NCBI GenBank assembly: GCA_934045075.1
Contig: OW203734.1
Location: 19,074,182-19,138,181 of the forward strand
Length of the DNA stretch: 64,000 nt
Origin: Yponomeuta sedellus
Taxonomy: Eukaryota > Arthropoda > Insecta > Lepidoptera > Yponomeutidae
Direction: 5' to 3'
Below the pieces are notes generated by a model, which did not search any database, was not told where the DNA came from, and saw nothing but the letters and a program-made list of their open reading frames with translations. Shown in pieces: positions 11,499 through 22,744 of the stretch (the first letter of the stretch is position 1; the number at the start of each line of letters is the position of its first letter). Position numbers and translations under genes: made by a program.

Positions 11499-12410
11499 AA
11501 TTAAAACTGTTTTTACACGGATTTATGCTCGTTTATTACATTTTTACAATTTTCCAACGTTTCGGCACTTTTTCACCTGCCTTTCGTGAGAGGAGTGACT
11601 GACAAAATTGGGAGTATTTTGAAACGCGCCTCAATCAGAACCATCTACCAGCCGCCAAGAAAGATACACCAATTCATGCGAAGTGTCAAGCACAGGATTC
11701 CCTTACAAGAGGCAGGAGTATACAAGCTTGACTGTGAATGTGGTTCCTCGTACATTGGTCAAACGAAGCGTACCATAGCTGAGCGGGTGAAGGAACATAT
11801 CGCTGATGTGAAACATAAGCGCTCTGGTAGATCTGCAGTCAGCGAGCATACACTTAGCGGTACCAACCACTTTATACATTTCGATAAAGTTAAAGTTCTA
11901 GCCCGAGAAGACCGTTTCTTCCCTAGAATGATACGTGAGGCAATAGAGATCCGCCGGCATCCAAATTTTAATAGAGATCGTGGTTGGAACATACCGGTAG
12001 CATGGGAACCAGTGCTTAAGTGCATGAAACCCCCTTGCTAGAAGTGTGACTGTAGAATAAATATTAAAAAATCAATTTAATTTCAATTAATAATCGGTAT
12101 TTTTAAGTTCATATAAAGTAATTAGTTTATAAATTTAATTTTAACTTCAATTACTAATAATCAATATTGTTGACTTTATATAAAAAATAATTGGTTTGTC
12201 TATTTTGGAACGTAACTTCATAATTAACTTTTGTAATTTTTGCCGAGGGTAGTAAACTAACCGTTAATGATTTCTAAAAGACACCTGTCACCTCAGTCAT
12301 CCGGGACCACGGCACCTGAAAAAGTGCCGAAACGTTGGAAAATTGTAAAAATGTAATAAACGAGCATAAATCCGTGTAAAAACAGTTTTAATTATGTCTA
12401 CTGCTCGTGT
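11499..12410 (+). mobile_element. Penelope-like retroelement, 5'-truncated, with inverted ends
   Basis: A left terminal piece (11499-11575, ending in 'caacgtttcggcacttttt') and a right terminal piece (about 12300-12410, 'aaaaagtgccgaaacgttgg') are inverted copies. Between them lies one ORF with a GIY-YIG nuclease domain (11586-12041). Penelope-like elements combine a reverse transcriptase with a C-terminal GIY-YIG domain and often have terminal repeats in inverted orientation. Only the endonuclease end remains here. The terminal pair without an interior recurs at 18726-18916. Confidence 0.75.
11586..12041 (+). CDS. GIY-YIG endonuclease domain of a Penelope-like element (fragment)
   Basis: The 151-codon ORF is the C-terminal part of a Penelope-like polyprotein, whose GIY-YIG nuclease nicks target DNA during retrotransposition. 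Visible motifs are GVY (residues 44-46), a Cys pair (C50, C52) just before YIGQT (56-60), an Arg in ERVKEH (R67), and a conserved Glu in REAIEI (about E118), then a typical W-P-W C-terminus. The reverse transcriptase part is absent, so it cannot move on its own. The Met start is incidental to the truncation. The domain is uninterrupted, suggesting fairly recent insertion. Confidence 0.85.
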   Translation: MRGVTDKIGSILKRASIRTIYQPPRKIHQFMRSVKHRIPLQEAGVYKLDCECGSSYIGQTKRTIAERVKEHIADVKHKRSGRSAVSEHTLSGTNHFIHFDKVKVLAREDRFFPRMIREAIEIRRHPNFNRDRGWNIPVAWEPVLKCMKPPC

Positions 12411-12456
12411 TAACCTTAGAAAATACTATGTATTTGACGCTTTAGACGAGCCTAAG

Positions 12457-12647
12457 CCCCTGTTCCACAATGTTCAAATAAAGTTCCAGATAAGCTATCC
12501 ACACAGGGCTGCCGTTTGTTCTAAATTTAAATAAATTTTCCTATAATGCGTGTGTTCGTTTATGGCTTCAAATTTAGAGCAAACGGCAGCCCTGGTTGCG
12601 GATAGCTTAACCGGAACTTTATCTGCAGATTGTGAAACAGACCCTAA
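12457..12647. mobile_element. Palindromic MITE, ~190 bp
   Basis: Left arm strings (cctgttccacaatgttc, agataagctatccaca, agggctgccgtttg) return inverted on the right (caaacggcagccct, ggatagcttaaccgg, attgtgaaacagaccct). The arms are about 70 bases around an AT-rich loop. No ORF is present. Confidence 0.7.
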
Positions 12648-12682
12648 ATCAAATAACTCCATACATTGGAGGACTTTCGTGA

Positions 12683-13660
12683 TTGCAACACAGGTATACT
12701 CAATATAGAGTAAAGAAACTGACCAAATCGACTCGGTTTCCCGAAGCTTCTAGACATTCTCATGGTCACCCCAGCACCGCCACAATGCCGGGACTGTCCC
12801 GTTCCCCGGGGACCGTCCGCTGCACAGCAGTTAATTACACGCCCTACACACAGGCGGGATCTGCAGATTCTTTATTAATAATTTAACATAAGGCGACGAC
12901 AATGCGGGGATTCAATTTTGGCTTAATACAGTTTTATGTTGATTCAATTTTGTCTTGGAAGCTGGACTGTTTTGCTCTCGAGACGCAAAAATACTTTTCC
13001 CCTTGTTTTTTCAATTATTTTTGCATCATATCTAGCAGTTTTGTGGACATGGTCAAGTCAACAACAACAACAACATTTGTCTTACGGTATTTTTTATTTT
13101 GTTGACGCGTTTTTTGCCATGATTTACCGGAGGCTACCACAAAGGTAGAGATCGTCATTCGACAATTTTTATTTAAAGTAAAATTAAATGCTGAACCGGA
13201 ATGTCTGAGGTGTTCAAATACCTCAGCTCTTGCCAGAACTTGCCAATCTGCTGTGGGCACGCGTGGTAATTAAACCCATATCTTCTGTCTCTGAGAGAAA
13301 GCCTGTGCCCTCCAGTGCGATGTTTATTGGCTACATGCTGTAAATGCTGATATTAAGGAAAATAGAAATCTGAGAAGAAAATCATAGAACAACATTTTTC
13401 TAGAGGTGAGTGGAGAATGAAACCAAAGACATCCGCTAGGATCTGGATATACCGCTAGGCTCGTCTACAGTTTATCTATTAAATAAGTGATATCAATGGC
13501 GATGTAGTCACTCTAGTTCGTATGAGTTTGAGCTCTGCTGCTTGCTTCTGCGGTTATAAACTTCCAAAAGCCCCTAAATAAAATGTCCATAAAAAAACAT
13601 CGTAGACGAACGAATCACGAAGAATCACACAGGTTTGTTCGTTTATTTCCCTGACAAAAT
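12683..13660. other. No supported gene; small GC-rich patch and a repeat tail
   Basis: A patch at 12765-12860 is GC-rich and opens a 67-codon ORF, but nothing resembles a known family. A family J tail lies at 13281-13335. The rest is AT-rich. Confidence 0.4.
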
Positions 13661-13667
13661 TGATTAG

Positions 13668-15716
13668 CATATCAATTTTGATTAACTGTGAATGTACACT
13701 TGACTCAGTTCCTTCATATTGTTTTTGCTACAATATCGTGTCATTTTCAGCATACCAATTTTGATTAATTTCACAATGTACACTTGACTCTGTTCCACCA
13801 TACTGTTCGTGCTACAAAATCGTGTCATTTTCAGCATACCAATTTTGACTAACTTCACAATGTACCTACACTTGACTCAGTTCCTCCATACTGTTCGTGC
13901 TACAAAATCGTGTCATTTTCAGCATACCAATTTTGATTAACTTCACAATGTACTCTTGACTCATTTCCCCCATACTGTTCATGCTACAAAATCGTTTCAA
14001 TTTCAGCATACCAATTTTGATTAATTTCACAATGTACACTTGACTCAGTTCCACCATACTGTTGGTGCTACAAAATCGTGTCATTTTCAGCATACCAATT
14101 TTGATTAACTTCACAATGTACCTACACTTAACTCAGTTCCTCCACACTGTTCGTGCTACAAAATCGTGTCATTTTCAGCATACCAATTTTGATTAACTTC
14201 ACAATGTACTCTTGACTCAGTTCCCCCATACTGTTCATGCTACAAAATCGTGTCAATTTCAGCATACCAATTTTGATTAATTTATCAATGTACACTTGAC
14301 TCAGTTCAACCATACTGTTCGTGCTACAAAATCGTGTCATTTTCAGCATACTAATTTTGATTAACTTCACAATGTACCTACACTTGACTCAGTTCCTCCA
14401 TACTGTTCGTGCTACAAAAATCGTGTCATTTTCAGCATACCAATTTTGATTTACTTCACAATGTACACTTGACTCAGTTCCTCTATACTGTTCGTGCTAC
14501 AAAATCGTGTCATTTTCAGCATACCAATTTTGATTAACTTCACAATGTACTCTTGACTCATTTCCCCCATACTGTTCATGCTACAAAATCGTGTCAATTT
14601 CAGCATACCAATTTTGATTAATTTCACAATGTACACTTGACTCAGTTCCACCATACTGTTGGTGCTACAAAATCGTGTCATTTTCAGCATACCAATTTTG
14701 ATTAACTTCACAATATACCTACACTTAACTCAGTTCCTCCACACTGTTCGTGCTACAAAATCGTGTCATTTTCAGCATACCAATTTTGATTAACTTCACA
14801 ATGTACTCTTGACTCAGTTCCCCCATACTGTTCATGCTACAAAATCGTGTCAATTTCAGCATACCAATTTTGATTAATTTCACAATGTACACTTGACTCA
14901 GTTCCACCATACTGTTCGTGCTACAAAATCGTGTCATTTTCAGCATACCAATTTTGATTAACTTCACAATGTACCTACACTTGACTCAGTTCCTCCATAC
15001 TGTTCGTGCTACAAAATCGTGTCATTTTCAGCATACCAATTTTGATTAACTTCACAATGTACTCTTGACTCATTTCCCCCATACTGTTCATGCTACAAAA
15101 TCGTGTCAATTTCAGCATACCAATTTTGATTAATTTCACAATGTACACTTGACTCAGTTCCACCATACTGTTGGTGCTACAAAATCGTGCCATTTTCAGC
15201 ATACCAATTTTGATTAACTTCACAATGTACCTACACTTGACTCAGTTCCTCCACACTGTTCGTGCTACAAAATCGTGTCATTTTCAGCATACCAATTTTG
15301 ATTAACTTCACAATGTACTCTTGACTCAGTTCCCCCATACTGTTCATGCTACAAAATTGTGTCAATTTCAGCATACCAATTTTGATTAATTTATCAATGT
15401 ACACTTGACTCAGTTCAACCATACTGTTCGTGCTACAAAATCGTGTCATTTTCAGCATACCAATTTTGATTAACTTCACAATGTACCTACACTTGACTCA
15501 GTTCCTCCATACTGTTCGTGCTACAAAAATCGTGTCATTTTCCGCATACCAATTTTGATTTACTTCACAATGTACACTTGACTCAGTTCCTCTATACTGT
15601 TCGTGCTACAAAATCGTGTCATTTTCAGCATACCAATTTTGATTAACTTCACAATGTAGGTACACTTAACTCAGTTCCACCATACTGTTCGTGCTACAAA
15701 AATCGTGTCATTTTCA
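13668..15716. repeat. Minisatellite array, ~24 units of 84-88 bp with higher-order order
   Basis: Every unit carries 'cttgactcagttcc' (or a one-base variant), 'tactgttcgtgctacaaaat' and 'cagcataccaattttgatta'. Three subtypes alternate: one with an extra 'ccta' before 'cacttgactc', one with 'tactcttgactc', and one with 'tacacttgactc' plus 'ccacc'. The trimer period is about 257 bp. A longer block repeats at about 1.1 kb: 13866-14540 resembles 14972-15650. Minus-strand ORFs of 80-86 codons here are artefacts of 84-bp units and break at each extra 4 bp. Confidence 0.9.
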
Positions 15717-15719
15717 TAT

Positions 15720-16250
15720 TAGCTCCATACAATCGTCGGTGTATGTTATCTGGGGCAGTACGTTACATCAGATAGGGGTTTTAGACTGAAATATCATACA
15801 ATACTCGTTCCGTTTGATCCATTATCGCCCCTATGTAGCCCTGGGTAAAGTCACCCCAAATCTGACTACCCGGTACATTAGTGGCACTGTTCCTGCGTGC
15901 AGACAATTACTTAAATACTGTCACTCGAAACTCTATCACTTAAGTAATAATAACGTGTATTACCGTGACACACTTGCGTTGTGTGGCTGGGATTTTCAAC
16001 CTGTGGCTTTTTATTCTGCTTTTCAGACTTGTTTTGCTGCTGATGATGATTTCGAATTCGTTCATTTTTGACTGTTTCTTCTACGTTCGTCATTCCTTTC
16101 CATATTTGTGATATCCGTGCCCAGTTCTCATATCACAGGGTCTCCCAGTTTAAGACCAGAATAACTGATTGTGTTTTGTTGAATGATATAAACTTCACCG
16201 TGTATTCTTCTTTTTAAAGAAGGAAGCTCGTAATAAAGGTTGTTAGTTAC
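15720..16250. other. No supported gene
   Basis: An 85-codon ORF (15814-16071) has no recognisable domain, splice context or promoter. No repeat was assigned. Confidence 0.4.
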
Positions 16251-16254
16251 CATT

Positions 16255-16605
16255 CCCTCGTTCTCAGCTTCATCATCATTATATCCCCATCGAGGAACAC
16301 GGGTCTCTTCCCTGAGAAAAGTACAGGCCATACTCCACTACGGGGGTGAAGTCCAGATTGGTGGAGGCTTACAAGACGAGTGGCTGGTCTTACTGTCAGA
16401 AGTTTTCAGGCCGTCCTAAGGCCTCTGACTTGGCTTAAGGACTGCCATTTATCGACGGCTGCCGGCACCAACTACTTATCGTGCCTCTTCGAAAAATGCC
16501 ACTAGCCTAAGTCATAGACGGTCACCCATACATGCACGGAACGCGCCCTATGTTGCTTAACCTTCGTGATCGTTTAAGATCACTCAGGCAGCCGGCGCAG
16601 TTCTG
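16255..16605 (+). repeat. Interspersed repeat family C, diverged copy
   Basis: It carries 'ggccatactccactacgg', 'cagaagttttcaggccg' and 'tgatcgtttaagatcactc'. It belongs to the same subgroup as the copy split at 32650-32770 and 33034-33290. Confidence 0.6.
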
Positions 16606-16996
16606 AGCTTAGTATAGAGTAAAGCACCTTTGGAGTACTCGATATTACTTAGCCAGAACCTCGACTATTATGATAATACTATTGTTCTTATTTATTACTA
16701 TTAATTATTATTATTATATTAATTATGATTATTACTATTGATAATACGTGTTCCGGCGAACTTCTTATCGCACAGAATCCGTTTCCACGATTCCTGTTAC
16801 CATGGCAGCGCAATACGCGTTTGTCTTAAAAAAAGGTTACTACGTTAACAATAAAAGATTATCCCACGGGAACGCATTACCGGGACATGAAGTATCCCAT
16901 GTCTTAATTCAGATCTTAGTCTATCTTTATGACAATATTCTTAGAACTCCTTTGAATGAGTAACGAACATCTTCACAAACCTTCACTTTTATATTA

Positions 16997-17312
16997 TTAA
17001 GGCGATTTGGGGTGCTACCTATCGCCACCAATGAAAAAGAAATTATAACTTGTTTTATCAGTTTTTAGAACCTACAGTCTAGAACCTAGAATCAATAGAC
17101 TAGGATCAATAAACTTTAATCGATATCCGCTAAAAATGGCGGAATGTGGTTAAGACCTTGGTTTTTGATTCTAGGTTCTAGACTGTAGGTCCTAAAAGTA
17201 GTTGTCACAGTTGTTAAGATTTCTCGTGTTTACTTTTAGATAAAAACATATCATAAAACAGGTTATGATTTTTTTCTATGGTGGCACTAGTTAGCACCTT
17301 GAAGCGCCTTAA
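16997..17312. mobile_element. TTAA-flanked MITE (piggyBac-like signature)
   Basis: The element is bounded by TTAA at 16997-17000 and 17309-17312. Its ends are inverted (ggcgatttggggtgcta; ttagcaccttgaagcgcc), and a longer inverted stretch follows (ataacttgtttta with taaaacaggttat). The centre has a second inverted pair around 'tctagaacctagaatc'. TTAA duplication is characteristic of piggyBac-type transposition. There is no ORF, so it is non-autonomous. A decayed copy lies at 60715-61205. Confidence 0.75.
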
Positions 17313-17604
17313 ATAGGAGGTAGTGGGTAAATGACCTTATTGATATAATATCAGATAATAATGCTTAACACTGCTTTTTCCGCTAAAGGCAATTGAAAAT
17401 TCAAGTGACTGTCCACTGAAATGTTTAATGAACAGCCGACAAATTTATTTGAAAGCCAGTGGTTTAATTATTGCTTTACCAATCGGTAAAGACCAGTGAC
17501 ACTAGTGGAAAAGCTTTGGCAATTATTTATTGTTTGGTTTTGAAAACACTTCATGCAACAGCGTAGACTTAGAAAGCTTAGAATAGGCGCTAACTTCGTT
17601 TTAT

Positions 17605-18165
17605 TACACACTAGCTGACACAGCGAACTTCGTACCGCCTAACAGTCATTTCTTTAATTTATTTTTTATTTTTCTCTCCGTAGAAACCATCCTCGCACTT
17701 CAAGAAATATTCTAAAAAAAGAATTAGCGAAATCGGTTCAGCTACTCTCGAGATTTCCGCTTACCAACACATACAGCGATTATTTTTTATATTACTAGCT
17801 GACCCAACGAACTACGTACCGCCTAACAGGCGATTCTTTTTTTTTCTCTCCGTAACAACCATCCTCGTACTTCAAGGAATATTCTAAAAAAAGAATTAGC
17901 GAAATCGGTTCAGCTGCTCTCGAGATTTGCGCTTACCAACACATTCAGCGATTCATTTTTATATTATAGATTGACTAGCTGACCCAGCGAACTTCGTACC
18001 GCGTAACAGTCGATTCTTTATTATTGCTCTCCGTAATAACAATAACCATCCTCGTACTTCAAGAAATATTCTAAAAAAGGAATTAGCGAAATCGGTTGAG
18101 CTACTCTCGAGATTTGCGCTTACCAACACATTCATCGATTCATTTTTATATTATAGATTAAATTT
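17605..18165 (+). repeat. Three head-to-tail LINE tails
   Basis: Three successive copies of about 180 bp begin with 'ctagctgacacagcgaac'-type strings (about 17612, 17806 and 17974) and end with 'cattcagcgattcattttt'-type strings. All point the same way and differ by small substitutions. Either repeated insertion at the same spot or tandem duplication would explain this. Confidence 0.7.
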
Positions 18166-18725
18166 TCGGCATTTAGGTAAAGCCGCTACTCGAAACTAAA
18201 AATATGACAAGTATGTCACCATAAATATGACAAATAGACGAAACTGTAGGTGAAAACCTCAGCAACTTCAGGGCGAGTTATATGTAAATAAAAAAAAATA
18301 AAGTTTAACTTACACTATGTCATTTCTAGTCATTCGCCACCACATTGCCTCATAAAATATGAATAATCAGTACTCTACAATTATTCACGTAACCCGACCG
18401 AGACTCGTGCCACGTAATCGTTCAGTTATTAAATACAACACCCTGTGCAATGGCCGAGTTTCTTTTTAGAACAATGAATGATAGATTGTCGCCGTAAGCA
18501 CTTATTTAGAAAAATATATTTATACTTTGAAGTGGTACACATTTCTCTTTTAAGGTGTTAAGTAGGTGCCTATACATAAAAGCTGTGCACAAAACTTTAA
18601 TGCAGGAAGCATTTGCCTATTTGCAATTTGAGCTGAAACTGTCCGAGTATCAGGGAAAAAAAACTATTTAAGCCATAATATATTATAGCATTTTTTAAGG
18701 TTAACACGAGCAGTAGACATAATTA

Positions 18726-18916
18726 AAACTGTTTTTATACGGATTTATGCTCGTTTATTACATTTTTTTACAATTTTCCAACGTTTCGGCACTTTTTCAG
18801 GTGCCGTGGTCCCGGATGACAGTCATCCGGGACCACGGCACCTGAAAAAGTGCCGAAACTTTGGAAAATTGTAAAAAAATGTGATAAACGAGCATAAATC
18901 CGTATAAAAACAGTTT
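18726..18916. repeat. Penelope-like terminal palindrome without interior
   Basis: Two ~95-base arms, centred at 18821, are nearly perfect inverted copies (left '...gtcccggatgac', right 'gtcatccgggac...'). They match the termini of the Penelope-like element at 11499-12410, including 'aaaaagtgccgaaac'. The whole coding interior is missing. Confidence 0.8.
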
Positions 18917-19159
18917 CCATAATATATTACTAGCTGAATCCGCAAACGTTGTTTGCGATATTAATTAGTTGGCCTATTCGCAGACCTACCTATTCACAAA
19001 AAAATTGATGAAGCAGTTTTGGAGGAGTTCGATAACAAATACTTAGGTACTGTGATTTTTATATATAGACATATATGTTTTATAGATATATATTGATATA
19101 TAGCATGAACTTTATTAATTATTTCGTCATACTAACGACTATATAATATATATAATATA

Positions 19160-19530
19160 GAAGCGCTCGTGGCCTAGGCGAACCGAGTGATTGGTTTCAA
19201 TCACTTGAGTGAAGCAACAACAGGCGCGGTCAGGTGCAGGATGGGTGACCGTCCTGTGACTACCGCTAGTGGCATTTTTTCCGAGCGCTTCCGTGCTTCG
19301 CAAGGCACGTTAAGCTGTTGGTGCCGGCTGCCATATAATGGCAGTAGTTACGCCATGTCAGAGGCCTTATGGGCGGCTTGATAACTTCTGGGAGTAAGGC
19401 CCGCCACCACTGTCTTACAATTCCTCCACCAACCCGAACTCCGCCCCCGTGGTGGAGTATGGCCTAACCTTCCTCTGATGCTTGAAGAGAACCGTACCCC
19501 AGCAGTTGGGACATACAAGGGTTGCTATGG
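19160..19530 (-). repeat. Interspersed repeat family C, near full length
   Basis: The minus-strand order matches 10525-10888 end to end: 'agcgcttccgtgcttcgc', 'gggcggcttgataacttc', 'gggacatacaaggg'. The ORF at 19187-19381 is part of the repeat. Confidence 0.65.
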
Positions 19531-20080
19531 ATATATACATATATAATTTCAATTTGCACCAGAAGAAAAACAATAACTTCTGTGTTACGAGCTCATTACA
19601 AATTATATTAAAAATTGTTTCTTTTCTAAAGAGATTGAGAAGATAATATAAATCATAATAAAACTTTCAATAAATTGTAGAGCCTCAAAGGCTTATAACC
19701 AAATAAGCTAAAGCTTATTATTATTATTACTTCTGTTTTCTGTTATTTTGTAGGTAGGCACTTACAATTGATATATATTTGTGGAGTACAACCCCTTATC
19801 AAACTGTCACTATCATAAAAAAATCATCGTATTTCGATTCAAGCAATAATACAACAGTAATCAAATTACTTTTCGGAGTGTTTGAACGTCGACTGTAATA
19901 ACAAAACGAAGATCTTTATCGGACAAAATTAAATGCGGCTACAATATTGTCGACAATAGAAATATAAATTAAGTTGCTATTGATTCGTCCTTGGTTTTCT
20001 CTATTGCGTGGTTCAATACTATTCAATACAAAAAACACAAAGTATAAGGATGAATGATGAATCTAGACACAGGCACTAAT
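19531..20080. other. No gene recognised
   Basis: AT-rich, with no ORF of interest. Confidence 0.45.
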
Positions 20081-20084
20081 AGAT

Positions 20085-20230
20085 AGCACTTTATTGCACA
20101 ACCAGAAAAATATTACAAACCATGATTCTTAAATCTAAGTAATGTTATACAATTGGCGGTCTCATTGCTAAGTGCGGTCTCTTCCAGACAACCTTTGGAT
20201 GAAGTGGATTGCATGATGAATATAGCCGGT
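20085..20230 (-). repeat. LINE 3'-UTR tail, minus strand
   Basis: It shares 'cttaaatctaagtaatgtt', 'acaattggcggtctcattg' and 'ggtctcttccagacaac' with 3160-3305 and 47095-47215. Confidence 0.55.
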
Positions 20231-20335
20231 ACGTGGTGCATGTAAATAAATAATTAAATCGAAAATGTATTGATAACAAACAGCAAAAGAGTGCGAGAAT
20301 ATAATTATAATTACCTACGATATAATGTACATATC

Positions 20336-20538
20336 GACCTCTGTGGCGTAGCGGTAGCGCAATTGCCTACCATGTAAGAGGTCCCGGATTCGAATCCCGG
20401 CTGGGAACAAAAAAAAAATCCCAGGTCTTGGATGTTTACATGTTTGTGATGTCGTTGTTTCTGGTTCCTACGATACAGGGTATCCTAGTGTAGGGCCAGA
20501 AGCAATATATGTGCCTGTATGTAAATGTTATGTTATGT
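20336..20538 (+). mobile_element. SINE family A, complete copy
   Basis: It has an A box (tggcgtagcggtagcgc), a B box (gattcgaatcccgg), a 3' body from 'ccaggtcttggatgttta', and a terminal 'atgttatgttatg'. This copy is the clearest reference for the family. Confidence 0.8.
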
Positions 20539-20539
20539 A

Positions 20540-20930
20540 TTTAAATAATAATATACATAGATACCTAAAAATAAATACTTATTCAATTAATTAAATACAT
20601 GTAAGCAACAGTTTTCCAGTTTATCCAGTGAGATAGTGGGATTTCACCAATGCTATTCACAAAAGTTTTTTTCAATGCTAGGCACTAAATTTCCGTATGG
20701 CGCAATGCTACACGCTCGATATTTATCACGATATTTGGTTCGTAATCCTGAATTACTGAATTTATTGAGTGTCTAGTAGGTGTAGCGTAGGTATCACGAA
20801 TCTTGATACGTATCGCTGTATTTCTAAAAATCCATAAATCCCACGATTTATATCAAGTATTGTTGATAAAATTCGAGTATCTAATCTCTACTCGATATTA
20901 GTGTTCTTATTTACGAGTAGAATATCTATA
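20540..20930. other. No gene recognised
   Basis: AT-rich, with no supported feature. Confidence 0.4.
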
Positions 20931-21115
20931 ATATAAAAATGAATCGCTGAATGCATTGGTGAGCGCAAATCTCGAGAGCAGCTGAACCGATTTCGCTGAT
21001 TCTTTTTTTAGAATATTCCTTGAAGTATGTACAACGAGGATGGTTGTTACGGAGAGAAAAATAAAAAAAGTTCAAGAATCGACTGTTACACGGTACGAAG
21101 TTCGCTAGGTCAGAT
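20931..21115 (-). repeat. LINE tail ('ctctccgtaa' family), minus strand
   Basis: It is the reverse of the unit at 17806-17970, with 'ctgaaccgatttcgctgat', 'ggatggttgttacggagag' and 'acggtacgaagttcgctag'. Confidence 0.65.
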
Positions 21116-22170
21116 AGTGATTTAATAAATTTAAGTGCGTATTATTGACTCTGTCTTCAATACTTCATCCATTTTTTTCACTCGACATGTTTTTTAATGC
21201 TATCGCTAATTAATAGCAACGCAAGCTTTTATAATTTTTAGTCACGCCTTACGATACTGGCCTCGGAGTGTGTAACGTACACTTCTTCAGTAATTGTAGT
21301 ATGTAGATTCGAACCAAACTATTGCAAGATAAATATCATGTTAAATACCGTGATAAAATATTAATTTTCAATGACTAGGTACTCACTTTTTTATTCTTAA
21401 ATCCAACAGAATAAATAGCCTTCATCACCGAAACAAAGTGATTCTTTCGTAGTTTTAGTAGGTACATTAATTTACGACTTTTTAGATTTTTTCTTGAAGA
21501 ATCCAAGGCGCGCTCCTCTCCTCCATCTTATAAAAAAATATCAACGTGCTCCTGTTAACTTTTTTTTCAGTGACGTCATGCCATGAAGGTTTGATACTTC
21601 GTTTACAGTCTTGACTTCCAAATCGGTTTCAATAATTTTTAACTTAGACAAATTAAATAGACTTTAATAAAAGTGTTTTTATGTCTTATTTTGGGACTTC
21701 TGTAATTAACTCTTATTAAAGTTAACTGCTTAATATACTAGTATTACACAGGGCTAGAACCAAGAGTATTTAAAAAAATTATTAAATTAGCAACCTAAAT
21801 ATTACCTAGATAATATTCTAAGTCGAACTGATTTAAGTACTAGGTAAGTGAAGGTAAAATTGTCTTTATTGCAGACTTAATGTAAAAAAGTGCAGCAACT
21901 CAAAGAGTCTTAAAAATTGAATTTGACAAAAGGCCTCATGCTCAGGCTCAAGTTGTCAGAGAACATGCTCCTCTCGTGCGCTGTTTTTCAGCAAAAGCCT
22001 TAGACGTGTCTTCTACATGTCTCACAACTTTTTAACTGTCAATGTCTTTCTTTTAAGGAGTACCTAAGTATCACGTCCTTTTATGTAGCCTGTAAACGTC
22101 CCGCTGCACTGGGCTGAGATACCTCGCGTGCCCACCGCGGATTAGCAGTTTAAGCCCTCAGCGCTTCATC
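21116..22170. other. No supported gene
   Basis: About 1 kb of AT-rich sequence without convincing ORFs. A family J-like fragment lies near 22085-22160. Confidence 0.45.
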
Positions 22171-22174
22171 AACC

Positions 22175-22265
22175 CATTATGTCCCCACCGAGGGGCACTG
22201 GGATCTTCCCTGAGGAAGCTATAGGCCATACTCCACCACGGGGGCCAAGTCCGGATTGGTGGCAG
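22175..22265 (+). repeat. Interspersed repeat family C, 5' fragment
   Basis: Only the first ~90 bases (tgtccccaccgaggggcac to aagtccggattggtgg) are present. Confidence 0.5.
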
Positions 22266-22740
22266 CGCTTAAATTGTCTATTTTAGTACTATTCATTAGT
22301 CTATTAGTGCTATTTGAACACCTCAGAGAATAAATTTAACACACTAGCTCTTTTTCAGGCCATAACAATCTAGGGCAATAAATAACAACATATCTACTTA
22401 TAAGTACTTAAGTGTAGTAAAATCCGCGTGCGTGTCCCATAAAAATCGCTAGTCAAAGGTCGGCGTGACATTTAAGAAATGCTATTTTTTATTTACCTCA
22501 TTTGGGAGATGGCATTTCGGCTGGGGGCTCGACTATCGGGTTTTTTATTGTGCTAATGTTCGTATGTCCGGAACGGTAATTCTTTTGGGGTGCGTTTTCT
22601 ATTGTGTTAGTTATAGGAGCGATGTTTTGTGCTGATTAGATGCCTCGGTTAAGCTCTGGAACAAATGTTAGGTACGCGATGTGGAGTTTTATCGATTTGG
22701 ATTACACCAATTAAAATGAGCTATTGTCTGGTAGGGTTTT
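22266..22740. other. No gene recognised
   Basis: Mixed-composition sequence with no supported ORF or repeat. Confidence 0.4.
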
Positions 22741-22744
22741 CTCA

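Noticed and set aside
13866..15479. Six minus-strand ORFs of about 80-86 codons (MKLIKIGMLKM...)
   Set aside because: They arise from 84-bp tandem units, a multiple of three. A 4-bp insertion in one subtype breaks each frame, and no start context or splice evidence exists.
20336..20410. tRNA-Gly gene
   Set aside because: It is the head of SINE family A, attached to the same tail in every copy and with a poorly paired anticodon arm.
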